Notes: a model not told the origin generated them from the letters alone. A DNA stretch of 64,000 nt from Pteria penguin (GCA_035048485.1 CM068585.1:50917186-50981185); one strand, 5' to 3'. Numbered from the stretch's first letter, positions 12,002-23,235 are shown. Program-made: numbers and translations.

Positions 12002-13123
12002 CTAATGCGCATCAGCCAATGTACGATCGCATTTGGTAAGCGTAATATTACGCGCTAACGGAAACGTTGGTCGCGTGCCAAATACAATTTCAAACGGCGC
12101 GTAACACAAGGACGCATGTGGTGTACAGTTCATGGAGAAAACAATGGCTTGCAACATATCCTCCCATGACTTTCCCTGCAATGTGTACGGCGTAAGTCGC
12201 TCAGCGAGATACGTGCGTTTAACTGCACCAAGGCAGTGATGTTGAAAACTGGGTGTAAACTCTTGGTTGATTTCAAACCACCGACACACTTCCCTTGTAC
12301 ACGACGACATGAATTCCGTTCCCTGGTCGCTAGTACAATGTGACAAGTACCATAAGTACAAAATAACGTATACATAGTGTGAGCTACGGTAATGGCATCT
12401 TTGTTACGTATCGCAAACATCAGTTTACTGAACATATCTACAGCCGTAAATATATACGCCTTGCCGTTTAAAGAAACCGGTAATGGGCCATATAAATCAA
12501 TTTGCCATATTTCGAATGGTCCTTTTGGCAATGGATATGAAATAATGTTTGCTTTGGGATGAGCTTTAGTGACTTTCCGCGACTGACATTCATGGCAAGA
12601 CTGAATATACTCCGAGATCAAAAGTGCCATTTTCGGAAAAAAAGTAATATTCCTAGACAAGATCCAACATGGTATGTGTTTCACAGTGTCCAGCCATGGA
12701 CAAGTCATGATATACTCGCAAAATCGATTTAACTAAAACTTGTGGGAGCGCCAACTGTGCGCTACTCACGTACTTGGTACGTGCTGATTTCGGTTTTCGA
12801 GAGTGGTACAGAACTCCTTCATATATGAAATAGTCTGCAGAAACTAACATCACTTTGCGCGCTTCCTTCTGTCTATCTGGCAACTCGTGATTCTCCAAGT
12901 ATGCAATAACTGGCCTCAAATAACAGTCACGTTCCTGTAACTTGCGAATGTTCTCTAAACTTAAATCCCCCGTGTCCGGCTCCGATACAGCATCATCTCT
13001 TGACTGAGTGGCGATATGCGAGTTAACTTCGGTATCTAACACGGTACTAAAATTTGGGATATCAGTGGCTATGGTCTCGTCGTTGACAGAGGCATGACGT
13101 TCCTCGGTAGAATGAGGGTTCAC
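12002..13123 (-). pseudogene. Gypsy integrase (zinc H2C2 plus rve core), catalytic Glu lost
   Basis: Three frames make up the domain. 12653-13123 carries a linker and the zinc-finger histidines (YHDLSMAGH). 12130-12708 carries the zinc cysteines (CHEC) and the first catalytic Asp (WQIDLYGPLP). 12002-12361 carries the second Asp (TSDQGTEF). Where the third catalytic residue is expected (family pattern G-x-V-E-R) the sequence reads GAVKRT, so Glu is Lys. Frameshifts near 12690 and 12330 separate the pieces. The enzyme would normally join element cDNA to the host chromosome; this copy cannot. Confidence 0.85.
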
Positions 13124-13341
13124 TGTAGAATAAGTGGCCGGAGTTAATTCACACTAAAGTATCGACGTCGGTTTCTACGAAATAATAATTCGGCGCGTTC
13201 GCGTCTAACTCTGTGACAGTCGACTGTACTGTTTCTGCAACACGCAGCGACATATCACTTCTTGAAGTGTCAATATTCGCAGATTTCGGTGCATACTATC
13301 AGCAGTCTGTGGCATATGTGCACGCGTTACACGTTTGGTTT

Positions 13342-13767
13342 TCATGCGTTTCTTCCTATTCCGATATCTAAGGGCTTGTCCGTGTCCGCGTCATAACCAA
13401 TGTACAAGATGGTATTGTGCAGAGGTGCCGACGGTAAACACACTACGCTATGAGTCTGCGATAAACTTAACGCGGGCGCATTTATCAAATCGCGCAATGT
13501 GCAGCCTTCTGGAAAACGAATTTCACCAACCCGCTCCGTTACATATGGAAAGTATGGATCATCAGCCTCGGACGGACTTGAAAAATCGGATGCTTCGTTC
13601 GGGAGCATACGGGACAATGTATCGGGCACCTGCATCTCTTCGACTGGCTTAGATTTTGAGCCGAAACGAATGACGCGTACATCACCGTTTACCTTCTGGT
13701 ACAGCATGTAGCTAATTCCTCTCGAACTGGTATCAACCGCGATGCGAAACTGCATCCGGAAATGCAA
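13342..13767 (-). pseudogene. Gypsy RNase H remnant with internal deletion
   Basis: The frame reads the RNase H start (FRIAVDTSSRGISYML, with the first catalytic-type Asp) and then, near 13645, jumps to the domain-end motif MQVPDTLSRML. The roughly 80-100 residues that normally lie between, with the other catalytic acids, are missing. The connector and the path to the integrase follow. Confidence 0.75.
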
Positions 13768-13846
13768 GAACTGGTGACGACACCAACAAACTCTTCAAAT
13801 GTTCAAATGCACGTTAATATTCATCGGTCCATGCAAATTTCATCCC

Positions 13847-15085
13847 TTAGCGCAATAGTTCTTGCAATGGTGATGCTATAGCACTATAATTGGCGATATA
13901 TTTACGAAACCAGTTAAACAGTCCTAGTGCTATGCGCAGATCCTGAACATCGGTCGGTATCGGTAAATCCTCGATTGCTTTGACGCGATCCGGAGGGGGA
14001 CTAATGCCTTCACGAGATATAACGTGGCCCAAATAAATACAAGATTCCTGTCCAAAGAAACACTTTTGGGGTTTAGCTGAAGGCCTGCATCTCGAAACCG
14101 GCGGAAAACATCCTTTACGTCAGCAATATGATCGGAAAATTTCTCCGATGCTATCAGAACATCATCGAGATAGCATAAACACGATTTAAACGTCAATCCC
14201 TCCAAAACCGTGTCCATCAATAACTGGAACGAATTCGGAGCCGTATCGAGACCCATCGGCAATCTAAGGAATTTGAACGTTCCGAAACACGTGTTGAACA
14301 CGGTATAACGGGTGAACTCCGGCGCGATACCCATCTGAAAGAAACCGGAACTAAGGTCGATAGATGAAAAGTAGTTGGGGGTAAACTCGGAAAACCATTC
14401 CGTAAGTTCTTGTAGATTCGGTATGGCATATCGGAATTCTTCGGTCTGTGAGTTCAAAGTCACAACAAAACCGGAATTGCGACAAACTGTCATCCTATGA
14501 CAGAGTTCCTGAAGTATTTGGTGTTTTGCATCTCTTACTGACCAAGACTATAGGACTCGTAACAGGCAACTCTTCGGTTGCCTTCACAGGCGCAGTAATA
14601 CCTCGAGCTAAAAGTTCATCAAGATGATGACGTAATATGTCCTTTTTATCGGGTGCTGGTCTATATGGACGTTGATGTTTCGGTTTTGCATCTGGTTTCA
14701 GAATAATGCGGTGTTGCACCAAATCAGTAAAACCTAAGGACGGATTTTCATCAGTGACAAAAAAATCAGCGTTTTCTATAAACACATTATGAAATGCAGA
14801 CCTCTGTAAATCACTAAGATGGGTAGACAAATTGATTTGTTTCAAAAAATCCTGAGTCTTGTCAACCTGAACATTATATACAGCTGGGTCACCAGACTTT
14901 GGGAAAAGGGAAACACGCATGTCATTCAGCAGTTCAAAGGCTGCTAAGTATTTTCCCTTAGCAACAAATATAGTATCTTTGGTATGATTTAGTAATTTCA
15001 CAGGTGCAAGTCTATTTGATGATACCGTACACAAAGATTTGGCAACAAGAACACCCTGCTTGAGTAAATATGCATTGTGTGACAC
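13847..15085 (-). pseudogene. Gypsy reverse transcriptase
   Basis: The fingers and primer-grip approach are in 14495-15085 (LLARGITAP, SPIVLVSK). The palm is in 13930-14493, with motif A FSSIDLSSGFFQM, motif B LPMGLDTAPNSFQLLMD and the catalytic YLDDVLI. The thumb continues in 13847-14032 (RVKAIEDLPIPTDVQDLR). Catalytic Asp residues are intact; the frame is broken at least twice (about 14494 and about 14030). Confidence 0.92.
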
Positions 15086-15516
15086 CAGTTATTTTCGTAT
15101 TTTACATCTTGTGTACCATGTAACAGAGAGCTTGGTACTTTGCCCCATACTATAATTTCAGACTCATGTGGCATTTCAAAAGATTTGACATTTTTCACTT
15201 TCATATGTTTGAATGAAATAGTACCCTTGCTAAAATCCAACACAATTTTATGTTCATTACGATAATCTGTACCCAGAATAACAGGATGGGTACATTTGGT
15301 AAAAATATGGAAACGTACACTATGTACACAATTGTTAATTTTCACTCTGACCCTTGGAGTACCGTCAATAGCAACAGTTTCACCACTGGCTACTAGAACT
15401 TCATACAGTGACCTTGACATAATGTTAATAGAGCTACCCGTATCAACCAGTGCGGAAATTGATCTATTATAAAAAGTTGCAGGTAAATACATAAATGTAT
15501 GCTGACTCTGTTCCAT
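14998..15516 (-). CDS. Gypsy aspartic protease region
   Basis: A retropepsin-type open frame: catalytic ALVDTGSSINIMS and the second conserved block VILGTDY. It processes Gag-Pol in the normal element. The frame runs about 170 codons and overlaps the RT frame, so a frameshift separates them here. It sits between the zinc knuckles and RT, the standard Ty3/Gypsy order. Confidence 0.85.
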   Translation of the reverse strand: MEQSQHTFMYLPATFYNRSISALVDTGSSINIMSRSLYEVLVASGETVAIDGTPRVRVKINNCVHSVRFHIFTKCTHPVILGTDYRNEHKIVLDFSKGTISFKHMKVKNVKSFEMPHESEIIVWGKVPSSLLHGTQDVKYENNWCHTMHIYSSRVFLLPNLCVRYHQIDLHL

Positions 15517-15648
15517 GTCACAAATATCAGATAAATACTCATCCCCTGTAGATGTATTAACATCCGTAGTAACAACAGGGACACCTAACGATGCACCCCT
15601 CCCCGTGAATGGTGCCCCATATTCCCGGGAGGTGTGGCGTTTCCCATA

Positions 15649-16624
15649 TCACAGTACTAGTTGACCCAGAGGCGTGCATACTGGGTGGGGGCTAGCTACA
15701 AACTGACGACACGACAAAACAGAATGACCATTCTGAAAGCAGACTTGACACACTGTAGTAGGAGTTGTCTCCCTTGTTCCGTTCCAGTTACATTCATTCT
15801 TACGGTGACCTAAACCGTGGCATGCAAAGCATCCTTTTGTTTTATAGCTGTTTTGAACAGAATGTGAGGGTTTCACAAGTGTGGACTGCACGAGATTTGT
15901 GAGGGTTTGTACTTGTTCCTGAAGCTTAGCGATTTTACCAGTGGAATTCCCACCAGTCACATGTGACACGGAGGGAACCAAATCATGTGTCACATGCGAT
16001 ACAGAGGGAACTGAAGTATGTGTACGATAGCCAAACCCTTCACCCATCTTTGCAGAAGCAAGAGCAGTTTGGAGATCATTATGTTGACCTGCACGAATAA
16101 AAAATGCAAGTTTCTCCGGCAAACCATTCACAAACTTCACAACTAGCTCATGTTCAGGCTTGTTAAGTAGCTATCCTTTTTCAGACAATATACTGAAATA
16201 GTCCTAAATGGACTGGGTAGGTGCCAACGACATAGACTGAAATATTTCACTTTCATATATTAATGTTAGGGCTCTGCCAGTCTAAGGAAACATATTGTTT
16301 CTTAAATTTGGTGACTAGATTTGCCCATGATGACTGTACTGTCGCATCAAGGGTATTATACCATTGTAGGGCAGGGCCCTGTAAATCTAAGAGGGAAGCA
16401 GCCACTTTACGTGGGGACTGGTCATTAATGTTATGCAAAGTTGTGCACGATTCAAACTCTCGTAAGAACTTGTCGGCATTGTCATGTGAGTATCCCGTAA
16501 ACTTTCTACATTGTCCCAACTTCATTATAGATGGGGACGACTGAACCTTGGACGTGTGACTAGCGGGAATTGGGGTAGACTGATCAGTAGGAGTTAGGGT
16601 AGTCTTAAATCTGGGTGGGGACAA
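15649..16624 (-). pseudogene. Gypsy Gag with two zinc knuckles
   Basis: 16253-16624 holds the capsid-like part (ALQWYNTL, KFKKQYVSLDW). 15649-16140 continues with FVNGLPEKLAFF and two CX2CX4HX4C knuckles (CFACHGLGHRKNEC and CQVCFQNGHSVLSC). The segments are joined across a frameshift/stop near 16150-16250. Gag packages the element RNA into particles. Confidence 0.85.
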
Positions 16625-17099
16625 CGTTATGGGGGAAGAGGAATTGTCAACGGTGTCTAATAAAATTTCATCATCACAGCGAAAGTAATTCCCCTCTATA
16701 AATTGATGGGGTAAAATCTGTGCACTTAAACTTTAATCACTAGTGACTGGTTATCAAACGATGGCAAAAAATTTCTGACTCAAAATCACAATTCCAAGAA
16801 GCCATCAAAACGGTACATTGAGATAGAAATTCTTGGTCATAGCAATAAGGTACAAACAAGATGCAATATAGTATACTACAAATGTACTGCAAAGCGCACG
16901 TCAACACACAGTAGGTATACATACATGTATAATAAAATTAAAACAAACAACTATCATGCAAAAGTATGGAAAGGCACAATAGATGTACATACAGTTGGTA
17001 GTCAAAATTGTGCACAAGTAATCAAGATCAAATCGACAAAGAATGATAGGTATGTATGGATAAAGTGGTAAATGAAACTAAATCACAGCCTGACTGCCA

Positions 17100-17147
17100 G
17101 GTTGGGGTTCGAACAGGTTGGGGTTCGAATCGGTTGGGGTTCGAATC
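17100..17147. repeat. Three 16-bp tandem repeats in the Gypsy leader
   Basis: Three near-perfect head-to-tail copies of GGTTGGGGTTCGAATC lie between the 5' LTR and gag. Confidence 0.9.
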
Positions 17148-17304
17148 GAGCTGCAAATTAATAAAATCTACATATATTCAACAAGTAAGGGTTATATCTA
17201 TCTACCAGTGGTACAAAAATTATATATAGATCAATTCAAAATGCAAATTTCTTCACATAGTGACAAATTGGTTCGTCAAAATATATATCAATAGATCAAT
17301 CAAA

Positions 17305-17322
17305 GTTTTAGATTCTCCACCA
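17305..17322 (-). promoter_or_regulatory. Primer-binding site of the Gypsy element
   Basis: Directly inside the 5' LTR the minus strand reads TGGTGGAGAATCT. It begins with TGG, complementary to a tRNA 3' CCA. The tRNA species was not identified. Confidence 0.65.
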
Positions 17323-17494
17323 TGTTATTTCTAATTCATTTGCATCACAACAAAGATGAATTACTATTAATTACAAATCTATTTAAATCAATGCCTTCAA
17401 AATTTACACAGGTTGCAAAAAGGGCAGATAACAAAGTTAGATCCCGGAAGGTACAAAATGAATCCGGAAACTCAGTTACTGCATGATCATAACA
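17323..17494 (-). repeat. 5' LTR of the Gypsy element
   Basis: 172 bp, the same TGTTAT...ATAACA ends as the left LTR; about 13 substitutions and a 4-bp gap relative to it. Confidence 0.9.
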
Positions 17495-18450
17495 CATAGT
17501 ATTATAATAACGGGGCCATATTGGCGAGTGTTAGAATCTTCCGGTAACATACTGGATCTGAGTCCATACCTACATCAAATGGAACTTTCTTTTGAAAATT
17601 TGGCCATGAGGGCATCAGGACTATTAGAAGGTGAACGATTATTTTTAGATATACGTGTTCATGATGATGAAATATATAATGAACTACTTCGACCAGCAGA
17701 CAATGAGATGGACGAGTTAACGATTCAGTGCCTTGAAATGGTAACGTATACATCTTTACTTATACTTGAACGTCAGGCAGAAGAACAGTTACCAGGGGGA
17801 TTACTACGATGCCAAACAGCGTGCGAAAGATGTTGCGGCCTCCGTGCCCAAGTCGAATAAATTAAGTGAAAGAGAATTTGCATCTCTTGACTTATTACTT
17901 CGCGTCAAACCACATGCAACCATAATGACGTATGAAGCCCTTATTATGTGGTCACACAATAAAACATTAAAATGGCTTGACGAAAAATCTGAAAATGATA
18001 AAAAGTGAGTTGTTAGAAAGTGCGAGAGTAAATTTTGAATCTGCTGCCTTGAAATATAGAATGCCGAAGTGAACTTAAGGCTTAACGAATGGAAAAGCTG
18101 CGCTTAAAGCAAAAGGAACAACAAAAATGTGAACTTAGGAAACCAACCCTTAAACTTAAAGCTTCTGCTGAAATAGTGGATCAAGGCAAAGGGGTATGGA
18201 AAACAATTAAAAAATGAATAATATTCCGAACAATTTCAGTGACAATTCTTCAAGAAAGAGTACGTTGTTTACACAAATTAGATTTCATAAACATGTGCTC
18301 AAATCAAAAGGCGATCCAAAGTTATTTGCTTTTGCGTTTACTCAGAATAAGAAGCGCATCTAACACAATGTAGAAACTTTAGTGCAAAATTTGACTGCAA
18401 TTATTGAACTCAACCTAGTTGAAAATTCTACACATGATGAAAAAAAAACG
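17495..18450 (+). pseudogene. Unnamed multi-copy protein family, 3' third, resuming after the LTR element
   Basis: Immediately after the LTR the frame reads IIITGPYWRVLESSGNILDL, then LLEGERLFLDI and LEMVTYTSL (17483-17860). A one-base shift near 17800 is followed by KLSEREFASLDLLL (to 18008). Later frames carry IRFHKHVLKSKGDPKLFAFA (about 18268-18330). These are the C-terminal segments expected for the gene begun at 8849. Lysine-rich coiled coil lies between (about 18080-18200). Broken by several shifts and stops. Confidence 0.6.
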
Positions 18451-18589
18451 GGTATTAATATTGTGAGAGCATTTTATTTTCTAATTTCTTATCCTTTTGT
18501 TTCAGTAAAACTCTTTTGCTTAGAATATGAGATATATGTATTTTAATAAATAATTTAACTCGTACCCATCTCATTTGTTTATCATATGT

Positions 18590-19560
18590 TTATTATTTGT
18601 ATATCATTTGTTTATCATATTTTAGTAATAGATAACCCTGAGTTTGAAAACTATATATCTGACATCTATCCATCTGATTTTCAATTAAATAAAGCCAATA
18701 CTTCCGACCAGGAAACACCTTTTTTGGACTTAAATCTTAAAATTATTAACAAGAATTTTCATACCAACATATATGATAGACGTGATGATTTTCTATTGTA
18801 AATTTCCCGTATCTAGATGTTGATGTTCCTAGACTCCCATCATATCGTATTTATATTAGTCAATTGGTTCGATTTGCTAGATCCTGCACTAACGTTTTGG
18901 ATCTTCACGAAAAAAAAATCTCACATTACTTTTAAACTTCTTACTCAAGGTTATATATATCATAACTTTCGAAAAACGTTTGGTAAATTTTATAGATCTT
19001 ACTCAGACATTTTATCTAAATTCGGAAATGTTAATTTTCAACAATATGTATCCAGAGGAAATTCCAATCTCAATTTCTACGGTGATCTAGTGTATAAACT
19101 AAGGAGGGACAAAGGTTCCGATAATTTCATATCGGCTGGGTCTAAAATTATTAAACGCCTACGACATCGACAGTATGATCGCTGACTAACAGGGCGGTGG
19201 GGGACTCTATGACAGGCCTTGTCCAAACCTCTTAAGAGAGACAAGGTCCCGATCCACGACCCTCTGACTGTAAGTCAGGACTCCTATTGATCAAGTGTTT
19301 GAGCTCGATTACAGACAGGCATAGCACGGTTTACTTATGTTGATGTCTCCTTACACATTTTTGATAGCAACATATTATCCTCTCTCCTTGAGAAACCTGT
19401 TGATCCTTGTTCTCTATATTGAGGATTATTTATAAATTTCTTAATGTGTGTCCTTTGACTGTGCTGCTTTTACGGTGAGTGGGAAGGTGGGCGCCTGTAA
19501 ACCGGTTAACCACACTAAATAAGTGACGTTTGTTACTTCAATTGACCGTCCTAAGTCGGT
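18590..19560 (+). pseudogene. Penelope-like RT relic, second lineage, with 3' tail
   Basis: The C-terminal half of RT: NPEFENYISDIYPSDFQLNK and FLDLNLKIINK (18620-18760), YDRRDDF, then in the next frame FGKFYRSYSDILSKFGNV (about 18970-19030) and GSKIIKRLRHRQYDR (to 19185). The catalytic Asp pair would lie just upstream and is absent. A non-coding tail (19300-19560, 'ttacttatgttgatgtctcc', 'acggtgagtgggaaggtgg') recurs at 48290-48560 and, inverted, at 2170-2310. Confidence 0.7.
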
Positions 19561-20490
19561 ATCTTAACCGCAGCACAATCGAATTTTTTCTAATAATGTT
19601 CCTTGTATATTTTGCTGTTAAATTTTATTTTGTGTGTGCAGGTCCTTGGTGATTTGTGTCATACAGCTTTATCAGATGTCTTCTGATTTTTCTTCGATAA
19701 ATAAGCCTAATTCAGCCTAGTTTTCTAACAACATATTACGTATGATATTACAATAGTAAGTATCCGTCACTAAAGACGTATTTATCTTCCAGTAATTACT
19801 ACCTCTGACAAAATCATCTTCTTTTAAAGTCTAATCGCTAAAGGGTCAGACATTCTAGACCTATTTACACTGGGTGGATTCCTTGTGTACATTTTGTCCA
19901 TTTTCTAATCACAGTTATTAGATATAAATATATAGTCTATACCTCTTGGTATGTTCTCTCGATCACACAATGTAAAACCTACTTTATCTCTCTCCAAATA
20001 TCAGATACACCTAAATATTCTATAAGTTCGCGTAACACTCTACTATTTCTGTCTATATGTAAATTATTTGCTTGGGAATATCTATCTTGTCTAATTAACA
20101 CTCACTTGAAATCTCCGAGAAGGATAAGGTTTCCATCATTTGATGAGTATTGTGCTGTCCATGTCTTAAATCGTTTGAAAAGGTCTATTTTTGTCTGTTC
20201 TAAATTTGGGACATAAACATTGACAATAGAATATATATATATATCTCAAGTTCACGTCTAAAGTTTATCATAATACGCATTCTGTAAGTCGACTCGTGAT
20301 CATTAATCAAGAAGTAAACGTCATATGCATTTTTTCACAAGTGATATCTGAACACCAGGTAAAATGAAAAAAAAAAACCCGAAGTCGATACGATGTTTCG
20401 TTTGCGAGATATTCGTGACTCTATTTTTGTGTTTCCTGCAAAAATAGCTGCGAAAGAGGGACTTTCCAGGATAACGTCATTGGTTTGACC
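19561..20490. other. Stretch without a recognisable gene
   Basis: AT-rich sequence with short open frames only. A short (AT)n lies near 20230. Nothing further was recognised. Confidence 0.4.
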
Positions 20491-20499
20491 AGTGTAGAA

Positions 20500-20925
20500 A
20501 TGGCCGACTGAGAAGTAAAGGACAAGCGAATAAAAAAGGGTAAAGGCAAGTTCTGTTGTGCAAGAGGGTACACAAATACACACCTGGATGGTGTTTCATT
20601 ATATGCATTTCCCTTTTCTGAAAATAAAAGACCGGATAGAAGAAGAAAATGGGTTAAATTTATACGCGACGAGCAGGTCGACTTCACATCTCCCTCCAAA
20701 TACCAGTACATTTGTGAGCGACACTTCACATGGGACTGTTATCCTTTGAAGTACAGCCTGTTGAAGAGTATGGGGAAACCTGTGAAAAGGAAAAGTCTGA
20801 TGCCTAACGCCGTTTTTGAAGCCACAAGTCCAAGGAAAGTCGCCATGCACAGGATTCAGTCTCAACCCCCCACCCCTTCAGAAAAGGAAGCTCCGGAAGC
20901 GTTTCATTATACAACCTGTAAATAA
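20500..20925 (+). pseudogene. THAP-domain zinc-finger fragment
   Basis: In the frame of ATG 20500, MAD is followed by a stop at 20509-20511, then a THAP-type (C2CH) domain: FCCARGYTN, LYAFPF, RRRKWVKFIRDEQVDF, and YICERHFTWDCY. The second zinc Cys expected in the 'GC' position is Tyr (ARGY), so metal binding is probably lost. The frame ends at TAA 20923-20925; an alternative is a donor inside 'acct|gtaaat'. THAP domains bind DNA and occur in several DNA-transposon transposases. No transposase core follows. Confidence 0.7.
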
Positions 20926-21008
20926 ATTTAAAATGTAATGTTCCCTGGTAGTGTGGAACAGACAGAGGGATATACATACCTTTTATGGTTGGAAGTATGT
21001 GTGTATGT

Positions 21009-21026
21009 GGGGGGGGGGGGGGGGGG
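21009..21026. repeat. G homopolymer
   Basis: About 18 consecutive G bases; likely length-variable. Confidence 0.9.
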
Positions 21027-21519
21027 TTGTGATGACCCGCCACTCGGGATTGATGGGGGAATCATAAAATCAGACAATAATTATTGCATAATTTTGTACT
21101 TTTAAAAGCATAAATGCAATATAAAGAGAAAATTATGATTCTTTTTTATCCAGGAAGACAAGATTAATGCTTTATCCATGATGTAGCAGAGGTAACCATC
21201 TTTTTATCAAAAGAGCAAAAGTTTAATAATTCAATATCATGACAAAAAGCAATAGCTATGCAGTTTGACTTTTTCACTTCCATTATCAGCGATGGGCAAC
21301 TTACCTTCAAGTTATGCAATATCATAGTCAGTTTTAAGCTCTCTTCATACTACACGTTTGAAATTGAAATCTTGAAGAACAAGGTACTTTGATGTCACAT
21401 ATTGAAAATTTTAATCAAAGTGGTTAGATTTAGTTATATGAATGAGGCAAACAGAAAGGATGTTGGTGTTTTATAATCTGGGTTGCTGCTGTGTTTGATT
21501 ATGATGTACTATATTGAGA

Positions 21520-22344
21520 TCGTTTAACACCTTATGGTCAACGGATTGAAAAGATTTTATGCATATAATTATTTGTTGTTACGGATATGACCAGACACTA
21601 AAGGAGGAAGTATGGATTAGAGCCAGGAAAGGTGCTTGTGAAGTTGAACGTCTTCCAGTCCCAGCCCCACTATCATATTTCCAGCCGGACAAAACAGAAG
21701 CAGTAACCAACTTACAGTCAAGAAATAAACTTTTGTAAATATTTCAGTCTGCAGTGTTCCTTCATTGGGTTCTACATAAAGAGTGATAGTGGCAGTGACT
21801 GGATAAGTGCATGTAGCCCAATGATTTTATCACCTGCTTCTAAGTGATAATATTACTGAAATAAGGTTAAAGTGACGTAAAACCCTCAATCAACCAATTC
21901 TGTTAGTTATGGGAGAGGTGAATATTTCCTAATAGGTAATGGGTACTGTATTCAAGAATTTAGTCAACTTGGATTCTCACTGCAAATGTTGCATGTTCAC
22001 TTTTGCAGTTCTGTTTATCGTTAAAGTAATTGTCTCATTCACCTGTACACAAGTGAAAAGAGTATTAAAAGCACTTTACTACTCACACTGGTTTGCACGA
22101 GGTAAAACAAGGTCAGATCAAAGCACAAGATGGCCTTGTGACAACTTTTCTCCATGCCCTGTGTCTTTTACCTCTGAATCGTATGATGCTAAAAAGCAAT
22201 TCTGTTCACACACTCATCATAGGTAACTTGCATGCTAAGTTAAATAATGGAAGATGCATTCAAAGGTTGAATACCTTTTGTTCATGCTTGCAAATTTGCA
22301 TCTCCTTGCAGAACCATGAGAGTGTTACTCTTGTATTCTTTCAG
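21520..22344 (+). repeat. Duplicated-locus block C, left of the LINE
   Basis: Collinear with 60890-61770 ('caccttatggtcaacggatt', 'ggtaatgggtactgtattc', 'aaccatgagagtgtta'). The match resumes at 28750 after the LINE. Confidence 0.85.
21594..21738 (+). pseudogene. Candidate last exon of the duplicated gene, copy C
   Basis: An open frame conserved between copies: QTLKEEVWIRARKGACEVE, then LSYFQPDKTEAVTN, stop TAA at 21736-21738. The paralogue 60955-61109 has the same reading frame and stop. The splice acceptor is AG in that copy but CG here, so this copy may not splice. Family not recognised. Confidence 0.45.
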
Positions 22345-23235
22345 GCCCCCGTGGGGTCCCCGGGATGATAAGAATAGGACCTCCGTATCCTCTTGCGTGT
22401 CGCATGAGGCGACTAAATGAGGAACCCGGGGAATTCTCGTATGAGATTCCCAAGCACCCTCTTGCTGGTCGCGGGTTAAGGGCGAATGAGGCGTCTTCGT
22501 TGCCGTAAGATGCGACCCGTGTCGTGGGAGGACGGAATCCTGGTAGCTGAGGGGGTTGGCATGTTGCGATATGCTTATTCTCAACACTCTACTTTGGTCC
22601 TTACTTCTGCTAGACGGGCTGTCGGATGGGCCCGATCTCGATCGATCGGCTTTGTCATGCCGAGCCCTCGTAATTCACGTAGAAGTATTCATTCACTAGA
22701 GATTTCTACCTCTCTATATATTTGCAATACGTTACCTTGTTTACATTACTTAGTTATAGATATGTACATATTGCAGAACCATGAGAGTGTTACTCTTGTA
22801 TTCTTTCAGGCCCCCGTGGGGTCCCCGGGATGATAAGAATAGGACCTCCGTATCCTCTTGTGTGTCGTATGAGGCGACTAAATGAGGAACCCGGGGAATT
22901 CTCGTATGAGATTCCCAAGCACCCTCTTGCTGGTCGCGGGTTAAGGGCGAATGAGGCGTCTTCGTTGCCGTAAGATGCGACCCGTGTCGTGGGAGGACGG
23001 AATCCTGGTAGCTGAGGGGGTTGGCATGTTGCGATATGCTTATTCTCAACACTCTACTTTGGTCCTTACTTCTGCTAGACGGGCTGTCGGATGGGCCCGA
23101 TCTCGATCGATCGGCTTTGTCATGCCGAGCCCTCGTAATTCACGTAGAAGTATTCATTCACTAGAGATTTCTATCTCTCTATATATTTGCAATACGTTAC
23201 CTTGTTTACATTACTTAGTTATAGATATGTACATA
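22306..23235. repeat. 465-bp tandem duplication of host flank plus LINE 5' end
   Basis: Unit 1 is 22306-22770 and unit 2 is 22771-23235. By eye they differ at only 3 positions. Each unit starts with about 39 bp of host flank including the target-duplication sequence, then LINE 5' UTR. The triplet 'ttg' sits at all three borders (22306, 22771, 23236), a 3-bp microhomology. Confidence 0.93.

Larger units (their letters stand above)
10584..17494 (-). mobile_element. Ty3/Gypsy LTR retrotransposon, full length but decayed
   Basis: Two direct LTRs (10584-10759 and 17323-17494), each TGTTAT...ATAACA, flank gag, protease, RT, RNase H and integrase in that order on the minus strand. Next to the 5' LTR (right side) the minus strand reads TGGTGGAGAATCT, a primer-binding-site-like sequence starting with TGG. 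Next to the 3' LTR (left side) it reads GCGGGGGA, a polypurine tract. The LTRs differ at about 13 positions plus one 4-bp gap, so the insertion is not recent. The outer flanks are 'caca' and 'cata', an imperfect 4-bp target duplication at best. Numerous stops and frameshifts make it non-autonomous. Confidence 0.92.

Noticed and set aside
17098..17150. CRISPR-like or origin-like repeat array in the Gypsy leader
   Set aside because: Three direct 16-bp repeats without spacers, inside a retrotransposon; not a CRISPR array.
10579..17499. Perfect target-site duplication for the Gypsy element
   Set aside because: The flanks read 'caca' and 'cata'; only an imperfect 4-bp match, so not claimed as clean.
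22282..23052. Identical open frames on both strands (99-199 codons) at 22.3-23.5 kb
   Set aside because: They fall in the duplicated LINE 5' UTR; identity comes from the tandem duplication and no domain is present.
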